Below are positions 37,636-47,461 of a DNA stretch of 64,000 nucleotides, piece after piece (the first letter of the stretch is position 1; every line of letters begins with the position of its first letter). The stretch is from assembly GCA_021018995.1 (NCBI GenBank), contig CM037585.1, forward strand, positions 117,760,331-117,824,330, read 5' to 3'. The stretch comes from Chloranthus sessilifolius (Eukaryota > Streptophyta > Magnoliopsida > Chloranthales > Chloranthaceae). Made by a program: the position numbers and the translations under genes. The notes beneath the pieces are model-generated. The model searched no databases. It had not been told where the DNA came from and saw nothing but the letters and a program-made list of their open reading frames with translations.

Positions 37636-37965
37636 GAAAAGAAAACGTAAGCATCAATACAAGCATATTGAACTTGATTCTTTTTTAGTCACTCAAGTTC
37701 CCAATCGCTCATCCCTACCACTTTTGATTTCTCCAACCCTTTCAATCCCAAAACCATATCGGCGGCCAACTTCGCCATAGACGCAATTCTCATATCATCC
37801 ATCTGCAACTTGTCGGCGGGTAAGAACCGAAGATCCGTAACACGCGAGTGTCTCCTTCTTTTCCCTCCGAATGAATATATGGAGTTAGCATAAGGTATAT
37901 AAACCCGATTACGAAAGAGAGTGTTCAAGTATTTTATACGTGTATTTGGGATTTGGGCAGCTTAT
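37636..37965 (-). pseudogene. Werner-type 3'-5' exonuclease (WEX-like) fragment
   Basis: Minus strand: VTDLRFLPADKLQMDDMRIASMAKLAADMVLGLKG, then MSDWELE and, after a stop, KKNQVQYACIDAYV. The EQVQYACIDAYVSFEIG-like ending is the last exonuclease motif (YxxxD) of DnaQ-like DEDD nucleases of the plant WEX family, and the preceding LGMDDMRxAGLxxLA-like block is also characteristic. The first two Asp/Glu motifs are missing, so only the C-terminal third remains. An in-frame stop between WELE and QVQYAC shows it is a pseudogene. It is immediately followed by the hAT relic on the same strand. Confidence 0.68.
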
Positions 37966-38052
37966 TCCAAATTATATGTCAGAAGGGAACATACAGGTGG
38001 CTTGAATAGAGTGCAACTGCACATTTTCGGGCTTAGCATCATGTCAAAAGAA

Positions 38053-39028
38053 GGGATAATGGCTCTCATCCACATTTAACCACCTTTAAATGATCTTACA
38101 CTATTAAAATTGGAATTTCTATCTCCTACCATTTCCCCATATTCCTGACAACTCTATTTCTTGCAGATTTCTGACAAACTCATCATCTTTTTAGTTTTTC
38201 CTACATGTATTCTTTTAGGCCTCAGAAAAGTTCTGATTCATGGCATTTCACATAAATGAAGGATTTCTTATGTTCTTTTAATTCATTCATAAAAGCATAG
38301 AATCGGTATACTTTAGGGACATCGTATGATCGTAGGAATGACGATAGAGTATCTGATATCGTGTCGTATATATTTCAAGGCCATTTTTGAGCAATGCACG
38401 ATCTATAAAAAGTTGAACACTTTTGTCGGTGCAATTGTGCAAAAATAATTCCTACAACTTTACTACTCGATCGCCTATCATACAAACACTATATCTGAGC
38501 TGGATTCGTGCAAAAATAACTCATACACGCTCAGCCTGATATTACATTCGGGCCGGATTCGTGTCTACATTTTAAGGTACAAAAAATCGGGTCGATAAAA
38601 TTTCAACCCGAATCCTATCCGACCAAACCCAATTATATTAAGGGAAAGGGTCGGGCTTGTCTTGAATGGTCTGATCATGATCTCTAGATCGATTGCGTCA
38701 AAGATTGAGACGAAAACGATCTCCACCATCTGATACAACATACTCAATTATTTATTCACGTAAAAATATGGGTTGGGAAGGACAGATTTTTAGCTATAAA
38801 TAAAAGTATCATATTTCATTTATCTTTTAAAAAAATAAATAAAAGAAATAAAAAATAAGGGAAGGAGATAGAAAGCATATATAACTTACCCTTGAGATAA
38901 GAATGTATGGATGATATTATAGTCCATAAATTAGATGGTTTAAATCTTCATAAAACAGCATTATTGGGACTTATACACTTCAAGCTTAACCATTGATGGT
39001 GAATTAAAAAGGAATTGGGAGAAGGGTG
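38053..39028. mobile_element. Family B element B4, 976 bp with internal filler
   Basis: Starts GGGATAATGGCTCTC like B1/B2. Family B words resume near 38905 (ATTATAGTCCATAAATTAGATGGTTTAAATC). An exact 9-bp duplication TCAAAAGAA flanks it at 38044-38052 and 39029-39037. About 38145-38900 is extra sequence that includes GGTCGATAAAATTTCAACCCG and GATCATGATCTCTAGATC repeat words. The exact duplication suggests a relatively recent or well-preserved insertion. Confidence 0.72.
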
Positions 39029-39126
39029 TCAAAAGAAGTTAAACAAAATAAAATATTTTTGGCTTCTTGCATAGTCTTTTGTCTTTTATGTGTAATACCA
39101 CTAAGTCTCGTTCTTATGATGGGCAC

Positions 39127-39330
39127 CAAGGATCAAAATTTCGGCTGAAATGACTGAAATTTCGGTCGAAATTATCGGTTTTGGTCCCTACCGAAATGAT
39201 AATTTGGGATCGAAATTTCGGTCATAAAATATATGGGGTTCAAATTATCGGCTGAAATTCAAATTTTCGGCCAAATTTTCGGTTTCGGCCCCCTCCGAAA
39301 CCGAAATGAAAACCGATATTTTGATTCTTG
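39127..39330. mobile_element. hAT-type MITE D2, 204 bp
   Basis: Ends CAAGGATCAAAATTTCGG and, inverted, CAAGAATCAAAATATCGG. Exact 8-bp flanks ATGGGCAC at 39119-39126 and 39331-39338. The interior consists of TTTCGG / CCGAAA words. Non-coding. Confidence 0.88.
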
Positions 39331-39584
39331 ATGGGCACTCAATAAAAGCCCAAGGTCTTCTTCTCCCAAAGACAACAAAAGAAGCTCTGGTATGAAGCCT
39401 CTATACGCGCAACTCCAAGCAACCAGACATGCCAGTGGACGTCGCCAGTAAACTTCATCAGATGAGTCGGATATCAGTGGTGCACTATCCAGCATTGACC
39501 TCAGGTGTGGAGATCCGAGCAACTTCCAGAACCCCTTTTATTTTTTTAAATTAAAACCAAAAAGCCATAGAAAATTGTTCTACA

Positions 39585-39727
39585 TGGGCCCGGGCTGCAA
39601 AGTGTAACGTTCGGCCCGGCCCAAAAAATTAGGCCTTTAAAAAAAGAAAATCTTAAAAAAACTCTTAAAAACTTATTAGAAACTCGGCCCGGCCCGGATA
39701 GCTAATCGGGCCGGATTCATGCTCATG
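39585..39727. repeat. GGCCCGG-rich repeat, left part
   Basis: CG-rich words GGGCCCGGGCTGC, CGGCCCGGCCC and AGCTAATCGGGCCGG recur here and in 41572-41665. The same block order is found in the hAT-like MITE at 58842-59194. The solo LTR at 39728-41571 splits this copy. Its own outer ends were not resolved. Confidence 0.55.
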
Positions 39728-41571
39728 TGTAAATTAAGTTGTACTCGCAAGTGCACGAATCGTGATGTAGTCAGTGGGTGCAAAGTACGAGATCGTTCCC
39801 ACGATGATTGGTTAGAAAATTTAAAATCAGAAATAGCAATTAACTAAAAAAATTTCCACAGATCTATCACAGTAACCAACAACCTAGAATTTTGAGAGCT
39901 TCTAATAAATGAGATAAATACTAATAGATAAATACTAACGAAATCTAAGAATTAAGCAATTAATGAAATATAAGGATTGAGATGTTAAATCCTCCCATCG
40001 TAGGTTTATCATTTACAGAATACCAATCTGTGGATTGAGATGTGAGATCTTTAACAGATTTCTCAAAAGAAGCGCTGCCTCATACACACGTGAGTTCTAA
40101 AATACAGATCTGAGATCACGGAGATGTATGATTAACATCTCATGAGTGTATGATTAACACTCACACCTCTTACAACATTTAGAACGCAATCTCTAGGGTA
40201 ATTTTCAAAGTACGATCTAAGATCAAAGAGATGTGTGATTAACACCCCATGAGTGTGTGATTAACACTCACACCTCATATAGTGATTGGAACTCACCACT
40301 GGGGTAAAGTCACACTATCAATCCGAAATCAAGGAGATGTATGATTAACACCCCATGAGTGTGTGATTAACACTCACACCTCAGATGACAGTAAAACTTC
40401 ACCCCGAGATGGATAAAAATTAGGATAAAATCATTATTGCAGATCTGAAATCATAAGACATGATTAACTCCTAGATCTCAGACTAAAATAATGATTTCAC
40501 CTTTTCCAATGAATATTAAGGCCTTAAAAGGTATCTGACATCTCAATCACACAAATTTATATTAATATAAATGAATACCTCAGATGGGGTTCATTAGATC
40601 CCCATCCTTAATAAAACTAGCCACACATAGTAAAAGTAAATAACATGGTTGAAATGTAAATAGACATTAACATCAATATTTAAAATACCGTAAAGAGCTT
40701 TAATATTATCCACAAAAAGCTTTAATCCAAAGTACGTACACCTCCTTCTTGAAAGTGGATCCAAATCAGAAAAACTAAGACTTATCTTCTTCTCAAAATG
40801 AATGTTAAAAAGATAGTTCAAGAAATTGGGACTCAATGCCCTTACACTTTGAAACGCAAAAAACTAAAACAGAAGAATGCAGAAAAATTAAAACTCTCCC
40901 CCCAAACAGAACAGAAGCTCCTGGAATGAATATAACTCCAAGAATATATTTCCCCTAATTGCCAAAACGGAAGCCGCTTTTTCCTCCTTGAATCCAAGAT
41001 TTTATTCCTTGAAAAGAGTACCGAGATTCTCGCGGCCAAACACAATTTCGAACTCAAATTCAAACTTGGTTGATTGATCGACTGAATATGGTCGATCAAT
41101 CGACCAGATTAGATTTTATTTTTTTAATTTCCAAGTCCTCCGGATTAGGTCGAAAGATCGACCAAAAAGGGTCGATCGATCGACCTTCTCAGATTTTCGT
41201 GAACTCCCACTAAACTTTGCATCAGACACTGTCTCGGTATTTCGATCGTAACTTTCTATCCTGAAGTCGGATTGAGGCAATTCTTGCGGCGTTGGAAAGA
41301 AGACGACGAGCTCTTCAACTTTGGTGTTTAACCATTCCGTGAATCCAGTGTTTTAAAGGTCAAAATTAAGCTCCAAGTCGGGATAACTTCTGGATGATCC
41401 AAGGTAGCACGAATTTGACGTTATATTCTGAATTTTTGGGTTATTTCATGCTCAACACATCTCCAGACCTGTAAATCACTAAAACTATATAAAACATGTT
41501 AAATGGCTTTCATCGGGTAGCTAAATATAGGTCTTTAAGAGTGAAATATCATCATATTTCACTGCGCATCA
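39728..41571 (+). mobile_element. Solo-LTR-like fossil, 1.84 kb
   Basis: Begins TGTAAATTAAGTTG and ends GCGCATCA, with CATG on both sides (39724-39727, 41572-41575), splitting a GGCCCGG repeat cleanly. TG...CA ends and a short duplication fit an LTR. No inner repeat pair or coding domain is seen, so a solo LTR of unknown family is the simplest reading. About 40105-40390 holds three tandem units of ~107 bp. 41070-41185 has GGTCGATC.ATCGACC palindromes. Orientation is arbitrary. Confidence 0.55.
40105..40390 (+). repeat. Tandem repeat, 3 units of about 107 bp
   Basis: Each unit contains GATGTATGATTAACACC (or a variant) followed by CATGAGTGTGTGATTAACACTCACACCTC. Units begin near 40105, 40212 and 40319; the last is partial. 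It lies inside the solo-LTR-like element. Confidence 0.8.
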
Positions 41572-41665
41572 CATGCCGCAACATTTCAAATTTGGGTCCG
41601 GCCCGGCCCGAGCCCAAAATTTTTCCTCAAAAAAAATGGGCCGGGTGAAAAACCCGCTGATATGA
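41572..41665. repeat. GGCCCGG-rich repeat, right part
   Basis: GGTCCGGCCCGGCCCGAGCCC and TGGGCCGGGTGAAAAACCCG continue the repeat interrupted at 39727. Confidence 0.5.
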
Positions 41666-41999
41666 ACATAGAAATCAAAACCAACATACAAATTGATTAT
41701 AAAAAATTAAGCAAGGAAGCTAAGCCAAGAACAAGATCTGTTGAAGCGAGCCGTTGCAGAGACTTCTCTCGTGCCTACGTTAGAGGGGAGTATACTCCAC
41801 TCTCCTCAGTTTTTGACCATTTCTGCAAAAATTGGTAGGAAAGGCAAAACTGGGTGAGATGCAGATAGTGATTGTTTTCTTGTGGGGCCCACGCCGATTA
41901 CCAAATACAGGAATTGATAAGATTTGCCTCATTTTTGTCACTTTCCCAGCGAAAACTCGGAATCACGCCTTAGTTTTAGTATTCGAACAAGGCTTTGAG

Positions 42000-42335
42000 T
42001 GTGATTTATCAGTATGGCATGTTACATACATGTGGGATAATCTAAATTCTCAAGTGACAATCCATTAGTGGAACACATTTCAGCCTGTAAGTGAATATAA
42101 ACCATCTAATTGATGAACATTAATATCAGCCATTAAAACTTAAAACAACTGTTAATTTTATGTCTAAAGATCGGATGGTTTTAATAGCCCTAAAACATTA
42201 TTTTTGTGCATGTTACAGTTTAATGTATAATCTATCACTTTGATGGTATGGATCACCCAAATTTTAAACCATTGATGATGTAAGATTATTTAAATACCAT
42301 TTTTGTGTTTAAATGATGGTCATGAGGTCGAGTCC
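42000..42335. mobile_element. Family B MITE B6, left-truncated
   Basis: Matches the right three quarters of B2: AATCTAAATTCTCAAGTGACAATCC, ATCACTTTGATGGTATGGATCACCC and the terminal TTTAAATGATGGTCATGAGGTCGAGTCC. The left terminus is lost, so no duplication can be read. 41666-42000 holds no recognisable feature. Confidence 0.65.
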
Positions 42336-42825
42336 AAACAAAAAAAATGCCAAGACGCATTACCCAACAGGCCAACCCTGATTTTAATCGGATCTGGCAT
42401 CTAAACTTGACCCATCAGGGCGGGTTTGGTTCAGGTTGCATGATGCATCCCTGACCGTTAGATCAAGTCAAGTCCAGTCGCGTTGGATGGGCCCAATTGG
42501 GTGCATCAGGTCAGTTCCAAGCTCCTCTAGCAGATACCTTTTACCTCATTAGGAACCAAAAGTTTGGCTTGACTCAAGCCAACTGGTTGAAATCTTTGAC
42601 ATTTTTTCCATGAAGAAAAAGGTTTTGAATGTTTTGAATCTACATAATAGAAATATTTTTTTGTTCGAATCTTCGACCGTATAAAAGTTCATATTTATTT
42701 GTTCGAATCTTCGACCATATAAAACTTCATGAACTTCAAATCACATGTCACATATGATGAAACTATATTTTATATGTTCAAAAAGTAACTATGATTCAAG
42801 TCCCATGGTGCTCAAAGCAAAATTA

Positions 42826-43327
42826 GGGTGGCAATGGGCTGGGTGCCAGGCCAGGGTAAGGTGGGCTTATGATTCAAGCTCAAGCCCAACCTCACATGGC
42901 TCGTTTATGTATAGCCCAAAACAAACATTCAAAGCCCAAGTCCAACCTCACCTTTCCCGTTTATTCATAAATAATATGAATTTTTAAAATCTACCTCTAT
43001 ATTTATTTTTTAAAAAATTATATATTACAATTTACAAATGCCTAATAAAGAAGTAAATTATTTATTTATTTCTAAAAAATTCCAGACTTTAAAGTTAGAA
43101 ATTTCCTAGTTCCTTAGGGGTATTTTCAAAAAAATGTCGCGAGTGAAACCCAGTATAATTGTTATACATGAGACTCTTATGGGCCCGAGTTTGGCCCATT
43201 TAAATTTCAGGCTTAAAGTGTTAGCCCAAGCCCAACCTGCAGGCATTTTGCTCAAGCCCAAACCCTCTTTAAAACAGGCTAGACCTAACGGGCTGGCCTG
43301 GGAGGGCTACCCAGCCCATTGCCACCC
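42826..43327. mobile_element. PIF/Harbinger-like MITE, 502 bp
   Basis: Near-perfect ends GGGTGGCAATGGGCTGGGT and, inverted, GGGTGGCAATGGGCTGGGT, flanked by TTA at 42823-42825 and 43328-43330. The interior is GCCCAAGCCCAACC-type words around an AT-rich centre. No transposase. Short frames inside are not genes. Good terminal identity suggests a recent copy. Confidence 0.82.
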
Positions 43328-43330
43328 TTA

Positions 43331-43768
43331 GGACAGATGCTCAACACCAAAAGCAAGTGGAATCAGTACAATATATAGTGCAAATTTGATACAAATTGAC
43401 CCATTTAAACCATTGATTGGTACCCAACAAAAGCATGTAAATGAAAGGCCACAACGGGTATTGGGGTGAGCTGGGATGTACAATTTAAATTAAACTTAAA
43501 ATTGTCAAAGGATCGGGTCGACCTGATACCTGACCTGACCGACTTGAATTTTTTTACTGAATCGGGTAAATAAATTTGACCCGTCAGGTTGGGTCGGCCA
43601 TGAGACATCCGACCTGACCTTCAGCGAGGTCAGAGATGGCAAAAATATGAGGCGATTTGACCCGATAATTTATTATATAAAACATGAAAAATAATAGTTT
43701 TAAGAAGCCAGATTAGGTTTTCAGCTCGGCCTTTGCGCCCGGTCTATGACGGCTCATTATCAAAAAGA
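43331..43768. other. Intergenic DNA with GACCCG / CGGGTC words
   Basis: About 43490-43700 repeats the GACCTGACC / GGGTCGG vocabulary of 26280-26560 without resolvable ends. No gene seen. Confidence 0.45.
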
Positions 43769-43777
43769 AAAATAGAG

Positions 43778-44949
43778 GGGAAATTTACCTGATCGGCCCT
43801 GTCAGATACGCCTTTTACGTCAGAAGCCCTGTAGTTTTACCTTTACCCAAACCAACCAGCTCCAAGCCTAGCCGACCCTTAGGTTAGCAAAATGCCCAAA
43901 TTGATACAGTTTTTAATCTTCTTCCTCATTTTAATCTGATACAGTTTTTAAAAGTCAGAGGTGGCGAAGGTGACGGCGTCTTCTCCTCAATCCAAATTAT
44001 TCTGATCTGCTATTTGGATCAACCCAGATACACCTTTTTCGTCAGAGACTGTAGCAGATTAGAATGAGGAAGAAGAGGATACACCTATATAATTTAAAAT
44101 TTTAAATATTTACATTTTTCTATGTTTACGCGATGTGAAACGAGATCTATGCCGTCTGATTTGAAGGCTACAATATAAAATCGATAGTTCCAAAGATAGA
44201 TATAAGAAAAAGGCGATATCGACTCTGTACATAGTCGGTACCGATCATTTTAAGAGACGTCATCGACTCGGTACAAAGTCGCCATCGATTACATAAAAAA
44301 AAAAAAAATTTAATTTTTTTATTTTTATTTTTATTTTTATATAATCGATGACGACTCAGTAGAGAGTCGTCATCAACTCGTTACTGAGTCGTCATCGATT
44401 ACATAATTTATTTATTTATTATTATTTTTTTAATATATAATCGATGGCGACTCTGTACAGAGTCGATGACGACTCTTAAAATAATCGGTACCGACTATGT
44501 ACAGAGTCGATATCAACTGTGTACAGAGTAGATATCGCCTTTTTCTCATATCTATCTTTGGAACTATCGATTTTATATTGTAGCCTTCAAATCAACGCAT
44601 AGATCGTTCTCGCATACATATAAATGTAAATATTTAAAATTTAAATTATATAGGTGTATCCTTCTTTCTCATTCTAATGCATTCTCTTTCGATCCAAATA
44701 ACAGATCGGAATAGTTTGAATTAAGGAGAAGACACCGTCACTTTCGTCACCTCTAACTTTTAAAAACTGTACCAGATTAAAATGGAGAAGAAGATGATGT
44801 TTTTGTGCGTTAAAGAAAGGAGGTAATTTGGACTTTTTGCTATCCTTAGGGTCGGTTAGACTCCCAGCTAGTCGATTTGGGTAAAGGTAAAAATATAGGG
44901 CCTCTGATATAAAAGCTGTATCTTACAGGGCTGGTCAGGTAAATTTCCC
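43778..44949. mobile_element. Family A element A3, 1.17 kb
   Basis: Long terminal inverted repeats, traceable for more than 250 bp from each end (GGGAAATTTACCTGA.C.GCCCTG...GTGACGG.GTCTTCTCC). Flanks AAAATAGAG (43769-43777) and AAAACAGAG (44950-44958) match at 8 of 9. The centre (44210-44540) is an array of palindromic words with core CTGTACAG, e.g. ACTCTGTACAGAGTCG. A second partial copy of the terminal sequence lies inside near 44030. No coding capacity. Confidence 0.85.
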
Positions 44950-44958
44950 AAAACAGAG

Positions 44959-45300
44959 AGAACTATGGCAGCTTTTAAACAGACTCTGCCATTCGGTCTA
45001 CTGCCAGGCCACATGCCACTAGTGTTCAATCGATCAAAGTAGTCCAAAGTAACACTGTAGTACTTACATTTTGCAGCTCAAACATTAGAGTTAGTCCCCA
45101 ATGAGCGTCCACCCACCATCGGTGGGCAGGCCACACATCTGTGTGACTGCATGACTTGCATGGACTTTCAATATATGAAAGTCTACGCATATCATGTAGT
45201 CATGTAGATATGTGAACTGCCTTAATACAGGTGATGGTGGACAACCACTATAGGCTAACTAAAAAAATTATGGCTTTTGATTAGTGCACTTTAATTTCAA
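44959..45300. repeat. Foldback-like sequence around 45170
   Basis: About 45090-45262 shows loose inverted symmetry (GTTAGTCCCC...CCACCATC against GGTGGACAACC...TAGGCTAAC, centre TTTCAATATATGAAAG). It may be a small MITE. No target duplication was resolved. Confidence 0.35.
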
Positions 45301-45305
45301 CTTAA

Positions 45306-45583
45306 GGAGCTGACTCTTCTTACTGTCATTTAAAAACAAAATGGTATTTAAATGATCTTATATCAATGGTTTAAAATGTGAGTGATCCGTATAATACCAT
45401 CAAAGTAATAGATCATAGATTGAGTGCAACAAGCCTAAAAAGATGTTATAAAGATATTTAAACCATCCAAGGACTATCATGTCAACCATTTGTTTTAGTT
45501 TTAGTGGTTGATATTTAAGTTTATCAATCTAATGGTTCTCATCTACTTATAAGCATGATTCTATGGGCTGAGACATTGTTCCA
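45306..45583 (-). mobile_element. Family B MITE B5, part 1 (minus orientation)
   Basis: Inverted right half of family B, from GACTCTTCTTACTGTCATTTAAA to CTGAGACATTGTTCCAA. The missing half is found inverted at 46715-46886. Between them lie about 315 bp of unassigned DNA and element A4. Confidence 0.65.
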
Positions 45584-45906
45584 AAGGATAAAGGTAGTCT
45601 CGTACCATGGACTAAGTACCCTACATGGTCTCATGCTAAGTTACAGCCACGTGGCACCTAATCACATGGTCGGATGTCATGAATAGGAGAGGCTCGCTCA
45701 TGACTATTATTTTATAAAAAAATAATTAAAATATAAAAAATATTAAATCATGTGATTCAAAGAATCAATTGCAAGTAAAATAACGGTAAACTCACATTTG
45801 GTTTTACCGTTCATTCTCGCCATGGTTGATGCCATTGACTATGCAGTTTTATATTGTTTTTTTAACAAAATAGTTTTAGATGGCCGCTTGAGCCGTATAA
45901 CTTCAA

Positions 45907-46705
45907 GGGGAATTTCTCAAATCGACCCTGTCAGATTCACCTTTTCCGTCAAAGACCCTATATTTTCACCTTTCACCTAATCGACCAGCTCTAAGCCTAG
46001 CTAGTTTCAGCTAGCGCAAAAAGTCATAAATACACTTACACTTTTTTTCATTCTACATATATAGTTTAAAATTTTAAATATTTGCACTTTGTTATATTTA
46101 CGCGACGTGAAACAGAATCTATGCTGTCTGATTTGAAGGCCACAATATAAAATCGATGGTGCCAAAGATTGATACGAAAAAAAGAGGATATCGCCTCTTT
46201 AAATAATTAAAAAATTAAATTAAATTAAACAGTCGGTGGCGACTCTTTAAACAGTCGCCATCGACTGTTTTAAAAAAAAATTGTTAAATTTTTTTTTTTT
46301 TTTTAAACAGTCGGTATCAATTGTTTAAAGATTCGCCATCACCTCTTTAAATAGTTGGTACCGACTATTTAAAGAGTCGGCATCGTCTGTTTAAATTTTA
46401 TTTTATTTTTTAAAAGAAGCGATAACGCCTTTTTTCATGTCTATCTTTGACACCATCTACTTTATATTGTGACCTTCAAATCAGACAACATAAATCCCAT
46501 TTCACATCGCGTAAATATAGAAATGTGCAAATATTTAAAATTTTAAACTATATAGAACGGAAAAAAGTGTAAAAAGGGATATTTTTAACTTTTTGTGTTA
46601 GCTGGAACTAGCTCGACTTGGAGCTGGTCAGTTTGGTTAAAGGTAAAAATATAAGGTCTTTGGTGGAAAAGGTGTATCTGACAGGGTCAATTCAATAAAA
46701 TTCCC
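45907..46705. mobile_element. Family A element A4, 0.8 kb
   Basis: Ends GGGGAATTTCTCAAATCGACCCTGTCAG-type and the inverted GGGAATTTTATTGAATTGAC. Flanks TAACTTCAA (45898-45906) and TAATTTCAA (46706-46714) match at 8 of 9. Subterminal blocks with GCGACGTGAAAC and CTGATTTGAAGGCCACAATATAAAATCGATG appear inverted near both ends (about 46085-46180 and 46435-46520). The centre is an array with core GTTTAAAC. Inserted within the interrupted family B copy. Confidence 0.87.
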
Positions 46706-46714
46706 TAATTTCAA

Positions 46715-46886
46715 TGATAGATTACTACATGAACAATTTAGATATACATATGTGTGCAGGTGATATAAAAATAATATATATAGCACATGCCACACTTTAA
46801 TGGTATACGATGAAAAATCTAAAATAATGGTGGAAGCTCATTTAAACACTTGGGGTGTTTAAAGGTCGGTTTGGTACCGTTATCCC
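46715..46886 (-). mobile_element. Family B MITE B5, part 2 (minus orientation)
   Basis: Inverted left half of family B, ending ...GGTACCGTTATCCC, the inverse of GGGATAATGG. Together with 45306-45583 it forms one copy broken by later insertion. Confidence 0.62.
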
Positions 46887-46895
46887 TTAAAAAAT

Positions 46896-47452
46896 TATAA
46901 ACTACTGTTTATTTAGGCCAATTCTTGTTAATATTATCAACTACCATCTTTGGATTGCTGATAAACAGGTGATTTTGGCGAGTCCACAGGCATGACATAA
47001 TCTACAAAGAGGCTTACAGATATTTTTTTTAAAAAAACACAAAAGATCTGAAAAGAGGCAACCATCTCCCATTAACCATTGATGTGACTTTAAAAGCCAT
47101 TGATTGAATATAAAAAGCGACTCTGTTGACCATTGTACACATGGGGCTGTGAGCCTGTGATCACTCAGTGTTGCACCATATATACCTTTGATCAATCCAA
47201 ATATTTTATATTATCTAAATACCCAATTATCTCTTATATTATCTAAATATCCGATTATCTCCAATGTCTTAGTCAAAAAATTAAGCCTTATAATTGATCG
47301 TTCTCGTCATTAACTCGTTTAATGGCTTCCAAATACAAGTCTGAAATGCAATAAAACACTCTTCAAAGTTATGCATAGATAGATAATTTAAATTCCCACT
47401 AATTGGGTTTTTTTCCCACTTTAGTTCAATACCGGCCGTACGAGATTTTTTT
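46896..47452. other. Intergenic DNA, no feature seen
   Basis: AT-rich with an ATCTAAATA.CC.ATTATCTC short duplication near 47215-47260. No gene or element recognised. Confidence 0.5.
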
Positions 47453-47461
47453 TTTTTTTAA

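Noticed and set aside
41832-42068. 78-codon plus frame
   Set aside because: It runs into the truncated family B MITE, and its upstream part has no recognisable content.
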